Assembly (NCBI GenBank): GCA_012517995.1
Contig: JAAYTS010000133.1
Location: 1 to 45,023, forward strand
DNA from: Clostridium sp.
GTDB lineage: Bacteria > Bacillota > Clostridia > Acetivibrionales > Acetivibrionaceae
Direction: 5' to 3'
Length of the DNA stretch: 45,023 nt
The translations under genes and the position numbers were made by a program. This document shows, in pieces, positions 9,701-15,715 of this stretch; position 1 is the stretch's first letter, and the number at the start of each line of letters is the position of its first letter. The notes under the pieces were generated by a model that was given only the letters and a program-made list of their open reading frames with translations, was not told the DNA's origin and did not search any database.

Positions 9701-10897
9701 ATGAAACAGTTTTTTCTATGTGTATTTATGTATATTAAATTGATATTTAAAAATGTATATTTTACTTGTATAGCAATAATTTTTCCTGTATTAATAGGGG
9801 GAATTTATGGCTATACAGCAAATAACGCTGATAGTTCACTTATAAGAACTGCTTTTGTAGACAATGACAATAGCAGGTTGTCTTTAGAATTATATGAGCG
9901 AATTAAAATAAGGGAAGGGTTAGAGGTTATTGAAACATCCTTTAAAGAGGGGAAAATAATGTTAGAGGCCGGAAAGGTAGAGGCTATATTTGTACTAAAA
10001 GAAGGATTTGAAGAAAAACTCTACAATTTGGACACAAGTTCTTCTGTTGAGATTTTTACACTGCCCTCATCCTTTTCAGGAGCCTTTTTATCAGAGATTA
10101 TATCTTCTGAAATATCAGTTATAAATTCAAGATTATTGTCAAATGCACTTATAACAGAAAAGTTTGAAGAGTTAAATTTTGATAAAGGGGGGTTAGCAGA
10201 GAGAATAAATGATTACTATATAAAGCTTACTGAAGAAAAACCATTGATGCAGGTAGATTATAATATTATAAATGCTTCTGATGCTTTTTTGGAATCAGAA
10301 AAGTTAATTGATTCACAAAAGTATATGGTATATGGCGGACTTCTTATGTTTATAATGTTTTTTCTAATGTTTGGAAGTGGGTGGATAATTGAAGAAAGGG
10401 AAAATGGAACTTTAAAGAGGCTTAAAACTGTAAAAAACGGCTTTGTAATTTCCTTTTGGGCAAGTTTTTTTTGCCTTGTTATTTCCGGTGTATTTCAAGC
10501 AGCTATTTTTATATTGATAAATACTTTTTTTAAGACTATTGTATTTAATGAAATCAGTATATTTATTGCACTGTTTATATTTATTGTCACTGCCTCATCC
10601 ATTACAATATTTTTTGCATCTATATTTAAAACATCCACGCAGCTTAATGCTTTTACCCCTATTTTTGTGTTGCTTACAAGTTTTGCAGGAAGCTGCTTGG
10701 TAGATATATCTCTTCTATCAGAAACCTTTGAGAAGGTGTCACTTTTTACACCCCAGGGTCTAACTTTAAAAGCTTTAAATGAAATATTCATAGATAAAAA
10801 TAGCTTAGAGTGGTTCTTATACTCTGGAATTCTTATACCCTTATCTATACTTTTACTTTCTATTTCTTATCCAAGGTTAAAGGCACTATCAAAATAA
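9701..10897 (+). CDS. ABC-2 type transporter permease (second of pair)
   Basis: A 398-residue protein with the same plan as its neighbour: an N-terminal membrane segment at ~15-38, an extracytoplasmic domain containing TAFVDNDNSRLSLELYERI, and about five membrane helices after residue ~210. It is weakly similar to the first permease in order of segments, consistent with an ancient duplication. Start codon ATG begins 3 bases after the first permease's stop. The gene closes the exporter operon and ends at a long bidirectional hairpin. Confidence 0.9.
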   Translation: MKQFFLCVFMYIKLIFKNVYFTCIAIIFPVLIGGIYGYTANNADSSLIRTAFVDNDNSRLSLELYERIKIREGLEVIETSFKEGKIMLEAGKVEAIFVLKEGFEEKLYNLDTSSSVEIFTLPSSFSGAFLSEIISSEISVINSRLLSNALITEKFEELNFDKGGLAERINDYYIKLTEEKPLMQVDYNIINASDAFLESEKLIDSQKYMVYGGLLMFIMFFLMFGSGWIIEERENGTLKRLKTVKNGFVISFWASFFCLVISGVFQAAIFILINTFFKTIVFNEISIFIALFIFIVTASSITIFFASIFKTSTQLNAFTPIFVLLTSFAGSCLVDISLLSETFEKVSLFTPQGLTLKALNEIFIDKNSLEWFLYSGILIPLSILLLSISYPRLKALSK

Positions 10898-10905
10898 GTT
10901 AAATC

Positions 10906-10959
10906 AAAACGAATTAAAAAGAACCAGCTTTTTTAGGCCAGTTCTTTTTAATTCGTTTT
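10906..10959 (+). terminator. Long bidirectional intrinsic terminator
   Basis: A perfect 19-bp inverted repeat (10906-10924 with 10941-10959, AAAACGAATTAAAAAGAAC and its complement), with a 16-base loop. It sits between the convergent exporter operon and the zinc-ribbon protein gene and has T-rich flanks on both strands, so it can serve both. Confidence 0.9.
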
Positions 10960-10987
10960 ATATTATATTTTTAAAGTCTTATTCAAA

Positions 10988-12880
10988 TTATTGAAATAGA
11001 TTTATAAGTTCTAGATTATTTTCTATAAACTTTTCAATGGATGTTTCTATCTGGGCTTTCAGTTGTGATATTTCTTCTTCACTTGCATTGGTAATATCAA
11101 TGGAATTTTTAGGATCAAATGAAGGAAAATCAAAAGTTACATCAAGAGTATTTTTAGTTTTGCTACTAAAGTCTAATCCAATGGATGTTTCTCCTGAGAG
11201 AATATTAGCTGGGATATCTAGTTTAATGCTAAAATCCATATCATTTCCAAACTGTTTTTCTTTTGGATTTTCCCACTTATTCACTGTTAGGTTGCCATTG
11301 GCATCTATTGAAAACATCATAGGAACACCAATGGAAACTTTATAATCATGTGAACTTTCTTTAAAATTTGATTTAGAGTCGGATGTAATGTTGAAGTCAG
11401 TATTTAGTTTAAATACCTTTGTTGAAAAACCTTTTGATCCGATAGCAATGCTAAAGTCCTTTTTACCTGATTCAGTTTCTTTATCAAGGTTTCCATCTAA
11501 TTTATATTCAAAAATTATTTCATTTATAGTGTTGCCTATATTGCTGTCATTATCGTAGCTTAGTTTTATCTCCCAATCTTTAATATTTCTATTTTTATAA
11601 TCTGCTACACCTGAAGAGTTAACACTTAAACCAACTGTTTCATCAGAGTTAGCAGTTTTAATCTTTGTATTAATTGTTCTACCTACTATCTCATTTTTAT
11701 TTGTAAATATGCTCATGCTGATACCTTCAGGAAGCACTAAATTTTCAAAAGATTTTTCTAACCCAGTCTTTATTTCATTTATTCCTTCTTTAAATTTTTC
11801 TTTTGAAAATTCATCTTTACTTTTTTCAAAATCCTCTAAGTCATCAGAGGAGTCAGAACTTTTAAGAAGTTCATAAATATTATCAATATTTTCTTTAGTT
11901 AATTCATAAAATGCATCATTTTCAGCAGTTGCGTCAAGTAAATTCATTATTACACGCTTAAGATCTTCTTTTTCAAACTTAATTGTTAGTTTGTTGCATT
12001 TTAAATCAAATTCGCCAACTTTAAATTGAACATTTTTCTCCATGGAAACCTGTTCTTTGTTAATTGAATTTTTTAGTGCTTTGCTATAATCTTTCTTAAT
12101 ACTATCTAATTTCTTATTTTCAAAGGACAATGCTCGTAATATGTCTTTAGGAGTTACTATATTAACTGAAGTAGAAGAAAATTTATCAATCCATCCCGGA
12201 AGGTCTAAATTTTCTACAGCATTTCCAGTTTGGCTTAAATCCGCAACAAGGTGTTTATCAAATAGTACAGGAGCTGAAAGAGTTAAAATGTCATTTTCAA
12301 AAGCTGCTAAAAAATCAAAAAATTTAGTATTATTAATTAAAACGTCTACATTTATAAGTTGTTGGTTTTTAGCAGGGTCTGACTTTTTATTGATTATAAC
12401 CTTTGAGTTCTTTAAAATACTTGTGATTAAAGAAAAATCTGGACTTTGACCGGATAAAGACGAATTCAAGCTTAAACTGTCTAAATCTATGCTCAAAGAG
12501 TATTCCCTTTCAGTTTCATGGGCGTGGTCAGATAATTTTATAATATTACCAACAAAAGTCCCATCATCTTTTAAGTTTTCAATTTTTTCTTTGATGTTTT
12601 TTCTTTCAGCACTTAAATAAATTTCCTTTGGAGATTTAAAAGCATTAGATGTAAAAGCTAAGACAGTTAATGTAGTTACAACTATCAGCACTATAATGCT
12701 TGTAAAAAGGATAACTTTTTTTGAGCCTGACTTTTTTGAAGTTGTGTCATTCATGTCAAGATTGTAATTATTATTTTCTTCTAAGCTAGAATTGTCATAT
12801 AATAATTCAGTCGATTCACCACAGTATGGGCACACAGTTTGATTATTGTCTAATTCATTACCACATTTCTCACAAAACAT
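10988..12880 (-). CDS. Zinc-ribbon membrane protein with a large predicted extracytoplasmic domain
   Basis: A 630-residue protein with GGAGG before the ATG. The N-terminus is a double-CxxC zinc ribbon (FCEKCGNELDNNQTVCPYCG), then a Ser/Asn-rich stretch, then a single membrane segment at about residues 55-76 (VILFTSIIVLIVVTTLTVL). The remaining ~550 residues are polar, rich in Lys/Asp/Ser/Asn and beta-strand-like patterns, and should lie outside the membrane if the zinc ribbon is cytoplasmic. Zinc-ribbon-plus-TM proteins with unknown ectodomains are frequent in Clostridia; no enzymatic motif is visible. Function unknown; a structural or sensory role at the cell surface is only an inference. 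It stands alone between terminators. Confidence 0.8.
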   Translation of the reverse strand: MFCEKCGNELDNNQTVCPYCGESTELLYDNSSLEENNNYNLDMNDTTSKKSGSKKVILFTSIIVLIVVTTLTVLAFTSNAFKSPKEIYLSAERKNIKEKIENLKDDGTFVGNIIKLSDHAHETEREYSLSIDLDSLSLNSSLSGQSPDFSLITSILKNSKVIINKKSDPAKNQQLINVDVLINNTKFFDFLAAFENDILTLSAPVLFDKHLVADLSQTGNAVENLDLPGWIDKFSSTSVNIVTPKDILRALSFENKKLDSIKKDYSKALKNSINKEQVSMEKNVQFKVGEFDLKCNKLTIKFEKEDLKRVIMNLLDATAENDAFYELTKENIDNIYELLKSSDSSDDLEDFEKSKDEFSKEKFKEGINEIKTGLEKSFENLVLPEGISMSIFTNKNEIVGRTINTKIKTANSDETVGLSVNSSGVADYKNRNIKDWEIKLSYDNDSNIGNTINEIIFEYKLDGNLDKETESGKKDFSIAIGSKGFSTKVFKLNTDFNITSDSKSNFKESSHDYKVSIGVPMMFSIDANGNLTVNKWENPKEKQFGNDMDFSIKLDIPANILSGETSIGLDFSSKTKNTLDVTFDFPSFDPKNSIDITNASEEEISQLKAQIETSIEKFIENNLELINLFQ

Positions 12881-13168
12881 AAGCTTCCTCCATATAATTT
12901 TTAATATAATTGACTATATATAAAATATACATACTTACACTATAAAATGTCTTTATTGCAATTCTCATGAATTTAAATTATATTAAAATTATAACATCAT
13001 GTCAATAGAAAAATGTAATATTTTGCTGTCATAAAATATACTTTTAATTTTCTTTATTGGAGTAAAGAATATAAAAATTTTAGTATATATCTTTTATAAT
13101 TGATGATAAAATAGTAAAATAGTATTGGATGTTTTTTATAGGATAAAAGATTTGAAAGGAGAAAATAT

Positions 13169-14308
13169 ATGAAAAACACAGAGTTTAAAGATTTAGTTCT
13201 ATTTATCACAGGTCCAACTTATATAAGACCAGAAATACGCCAGGCAGGTACTTATTGCGAATTTGGCCATCGTGATAAAGTGGCAAAAGTTAAAATTGAA
13301 TCAATTTTAAAAAACTTAAGAAAAATAGCAGGGATAAATGAGGATTATGAAGTTTGCTTGATTTCTGGCAGCGGTACATTTGCTATGGAAGCATCTATCC
13401 GTTCATTAGCAGGGGATGACGAAAATATTCTTAATGTATCAGTAGGGGCTTTTGGGGATCTTTATAACAAAATTACTGTTGCAAATAAAAAGAATGTTGA
13501 TTTGTTAAAATTTAAACCAGGAAAAGCTATTGATTTGGAAGTATTGGAAGAAAAACTCAAATCCAAGAAATATGATGTTGTTACATTTACCCACAATGAA
13601 ACTTCCACAGGTGTCACAAATGACATGGTAAAAGTATGTAAACTTATACAAAAGTATGGTGCAATGACACTTGTTGACGGTGTTAGTATTTTTGGAGGAA
13701 CGAAAATTCCTTTTGAAGAAGCTAAACCATCTATTTATGTGACCAGTACACAAAAGTGCTTGGGACTTCCAGCAGGTTTTGGAATTATTTTTGTGCATAA
13801 AGATGCATTAGAAAAAGCTAAGAGTGTTGAAAACAGAGGATATGTGACAGACCTTGTATCTATAGCTGCAAGTGGTCAGAAATCACAGACTGTAACCACT
13901 CCAAACTGTACATTAATTAATCAGATGGAAGAACAACTTAAGTATATAGTAGAAGAAGAGGGAATTGAAAATAGATTCAAACGCCATGAAAAAATGCAAA
14001 AGATGGTGGCTGACTGGGTTGAAAATTCATTAAGTGATGATTTTAAATTCTTCTCACAGGAAGGCTATCGTTCTGCAGTAGTTTCTGCTATAGAAATTCC
14101 TAAATATGTTGACAGGATGGTAATTAAAGAAAACTTAAGAGAAAAAGGTTACTTATTTGACCCTGGCTATGGTGGATTAAACAAAAAGCTAGAAGAAAGC
14201 GGAGAAAATCTAAATATTAGAATTGGTCATATGGGAGATATAACTCCTGAAATGCTTAGTAAATATCTGGAAGAATTAGAAATTGAAATCAAAAAGTTTA
14301 AACCATAA
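13169..14308 (+). CDS. Class V aminotransferase (serine-pyruvate/alanine-glyoxylate type)
   Basis: A 379-residue PLP enzyme with AAAGGAG upstream of the ATG. The N-terminal LFITGPTYIRPEIRQA, the ISGSGTFAMEASI glycine-rich PLP phosphate region, Asp170 in LVDGVSIFGG (binds the pyridine nitrogen) and Lys196 in TSTQKCLGLPAGFG (Schiff base lysine) are all in place. Length is normal for the family. It should transfer an amino group between a small amino acid and a 2-oxo acid in the cytosol; alanine, serine and glyoxylate are the usual substrates but the exact pair is not determined. It is monocistronic and ends at a strong terminator. Confidence 0.87.
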   Translation: MKNTEFKDLVLFITGPTYIRPEIRQAGTYCEFGHRDKVAKVKIESILKNLRKIAGINEDYEVCLISGSGTFAMEASIRSLAGDDENILNVSVGAFGDLYNKITVANKKNVDLLKFKPGKAIDLEVLEEKLKSKKYDVVTFTHNETSTGVTNDMVKVCKLIQKYGAMTLVDGVSIFGGTKIPFEEAKPSIYVTSTQKCLGLPAGFGIIFVHKDALEKAKSVENRGYVTDLVSIAASGQKSQTVTTPNCTLINQMEEQLKYIVEEEGIENRFKRHEKMQKMVADWVENSLSDDFKFFSQEGYRSAVVSAIEIPKYVDRMVIKENLREKGYLFDPGYGGLNKKLEESGENLNIRIGHMGDITPEMLSKYLEELEIEIKKFKP

Positions 14309-14345
14309 GCTAAATTTTATTTAAAAGAATTTGTTTAAAAGTTTT

Positions 14346-14393
14346 AAAAAAAGGAGCTGTTGTACTAAAAAATTAGTGCACAGCTTCTTTTTT
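14346..14393 (+). terminator. Intrinsic terminator after the aminotransferase gene
   Basis: Imperfect inverted repeat, with AAAAAAAGGAGCTGT on the left pairing with ACAGCTTCTTTTTT on the right, extended by GTACTAA/TTAGTGC around a short loop. A run on one side and T run on the other make it bidirectional, serving also the convergent gene at 14438. The 15 bases at 14355-14369 recur in the terminator at 18571. Confidence 0.85.
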
Positions 14394-14437
14394 AAAAAAA
14401 TTCCCAGGACTTTAAAGCCAGGGATTTATAATAAATA

Positions 14438-14938
14438 TTATTTTTTAACATCTCTTATCATTCCAGCTGCATAGCCCATAGGGCACACTTTGCACCAGCT
14501 TCTGGGTAAGGATATTATTCCAAACATCAGTCCTATAAGGAAAGAACGCAGCATCATTTTAAAAATAGCCCTTCCTATATTTTCATACCCCCAGCCCATC
14601 TGATATAGCAGGACTCCAAAGTTGGTAAACATCAGTACAAGAAGAAGGGTTTTAAACCATTTAGTGTTCATGAATTCAGGCAGGGGCTTTTTTAATGATA
14701 TAAAGGGCAAAAACTTACCAAAGAAAGACCCCCTTGGGCAGTAGTGGGAACAGTGTCTTTTTCCTTTACCAGCAACAGCAAATGCTATAGGGGATGCCAT
14801 ACATATAAATCCTGCTAAGGCAAAACGTACATCTATAAAAGATAGCAGAAAAAACAGAACTAAAAATACCCAGCTCCATGACATTATTGATAGGGGTTTT
14901 TTATTTTTTGTATTAATTTTAGCAGTTATTGTATTCAT
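14438..14938 (-). CDS. Small membrane protein with NapH/NosR-like cysteine motifs
   Basis: A 166-residue protein with about four membrane segments (residues ~19-35, 40-57, 97-113, 130-144). Two cysteine motifs lie at cytoplasmic edges: CSHYCPRGSFFG (Cys63, Cys67) and CKVCPMGYAAG (Cys149, Cys152). These C-x(2-3)-CP motifs are those of the membrane part of NapH/NosR/CcoG-type polyferredoxins, but the soluble two-cluster ferredoxin domain usually attached is absent. It may pass electrons or bind a single Fe-S centre or metal; this is inference. No partner redox gene is adjacent. An upstream purine-rich stretch (AGGGAGG) supports the ATG at 14938. Confidence 0.72.
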   Translation of the reverse strand: MNTITAKINTKNKKPLSIMSWSWVFLVLFFLLSFIDVRFALAGFICMASPIAFAVAGKGKRHCSHYCPRGSFFGKFLPFISLKKPLPEFMNTKWFKTLLLVLMFTNFGVLLYQMGWGYENIGRAIFKMMLRSFLIGLMFGIISLPRSWCKVCPMGYAAGMIRDVKK

Positions 14939-15299
14939 AATATACCTCCCTATATTAATGTATTTATATATTACAATATTAACATATACTTATTTTGGTG
15001 TCAACAGTATCAGAAAAAAACTTTTTATGATTTTAAACTATATTTACGCAAATTAATCTTTAAAGAAAATGAAAAAAATGATAATATAATAGTATAATAA
15101 ATATTTAAAGTGTTTTTTATGGGGAGGAAAGAAGAGGTATGTATTGGAAATAATCCAACAAATTCCTGTATAAACTCAAAACAATTGATAAGTAGATATT
15201 TAAAGCAGAATTGAAAAATAGTTTGTGGGGGAGGAATGGTTTTACCAATCCCCACAAACTATAAACTATGTAGCTGATTGATGGTTATGATTTTCAAGT
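14939..15299. other. Non-coding stretch of 361 bases
   Basis: No supportable gene. It contains the promoter side of the four-cysteine membrane protein gene (left), A/T-rich DNA, and the terminator of the small gene at 15300 (15213-15262). A four-codon reading frame after GGGAGGAAAGAAGAGG near 15140 ends at once and is not called. Confidence 0.6.
15213..15262 (-). terminator. Intrinsic terminator of the 52-residue protein gene
   Basis: A perfect 13-bp stem (15218-15230 with 15250-15262; ATAGTTTGTGGGG and complement), with a loop that can pair further. On the - strand the stem is followed by TTTTT (bases 15217-15213). It lies 38 bases after the stop of the small gene that reads into it. Confidence 0.85.
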
Positions 15300-15458
15300 T
15301 TACTCGTTAGCAAAACCACCTGCACCAAATCCACCACAACCAAACAGTGGCAGCAATATAATTATAAGAATTATTATAAAAAATATTGCTAATGGTCCAG
15401 CAAAAAATCCCCCTGAACCTGCTGCAGCAACTGCTCCTGCTCTTTCATCGTATGACAT
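15300..15458 (-). CDS. Small hydrophobic protein with Gly/Phe-rich C-terminus (52 aa)
   Basis: A 52-codon gene with AAAGGAG nine bases before its ATG and its own terminator. The protein starts MSYDERAGAVAAAGSGGFF, has one very hydrophobic Ile/Leu-rich membrane segment (about residues 22-38), and ends in a tail of the form LFGCGGFGAGGFANE. The protein encoded at 26172-26387 has the same three-part plan (acidic start plus Ala-rich stretch, membrane helix, Gly-Phe tail ending FALAN). Function is unknown. Small Gly-rich hydrophobic proteins occur among spore coat and spore membrane components, and a sigma-K-like promoter sits upstream, so a sporulation role is plausible but inferred. Confidence 0.8.
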   Translation of the reverse strand: MSYDERAGAVAAAGSGGFFAGPLAIFFIIILIIILLPLFGCGGFGAGGFANE

Positions 15459-15478
15459 TAGCAACAACTCCTTTCAAT

Positions 15479-15506
15479 TAATTTATGAGTTATGACAGTA
15501 TATAGT
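15479..15506 (-). promoter_or_regulatory. Candidate sigma-K-type promoter for the 52-aa gene
   Basis: On the - strand, CATAAATTA (15487-15479) matches the Bacillus sigma-K -10 pattern CATAnnnTA, and the AC dinucleotide expected at -35 lies 17 bases upstream (15506-15505). The distance to the ATG would give a very short leader that barely includes the AAAGGAG site, which weakens the case. Confidence 0.35.
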
Positions 15507-15520
15507 ATTAAAGAGCGTTA

Positions 15521-15531
15521 TAAAATGTTAC
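15521..15531 (-). promoter_or_regulatory. Repeated upstream motif, copy A
   Basis: TAAAATGTTAC on the + strand (GTAACATTTTA reading towards the gene), 63-73 bases before the ATG of the 52-aa gene. Identical 11-mers occur at 26467 and 28343, also upstream of small - strand genes. Role unknown; a shared sporulation control element is an inference. Confidence 0.35.
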
Positions 15532-15601
15532 AATTATTTAAGCTATATTTTATAAAAAATATTAAAATATATTTTTAACATGTTTTAACTAAGGAGGTGA
15601 A

Positions 15602-15625
15602 ATGGTTAATTTTGAAGACCAATAA
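15602..15625 (+). other. Seven-codon reading frame with a strong Shine-Dalgarno, upstream of the cellulase
   Basis: AAGGAGGTGA at 15591-15600 is close to a full anti-16S match and is followed one base later by ATG and MVNFEDQ-stop. The spacing from GGAGG to ATG is four bases, somewhat short. It lies 90 bases before the cellulase start. It could be a leader peptide, or the purine-rich box may be a coincidence or a ribosome standby site. Confidence 0.25.
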
Positions 15626-15715
15626 TAATTTATAAATAAAAGCCAATTGTGCTTTTAAACTTATTTTATGTTTTAGGACATCAAAAAAGTATTTAAAGGG
15701 GAGAGTGATTTTTAA

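Noticed and set aside
15133-15156. Purine-rich box followed by ATG
   Set aside because: The frame ends after four codons (MYWK); nothing supports a gene or leader here.
15025-15255. 76-codon - strand reading frame
   Set aside because: Spans the terminator of the 52-aa gene, has no ribosome site, and the composition is not protein-like.
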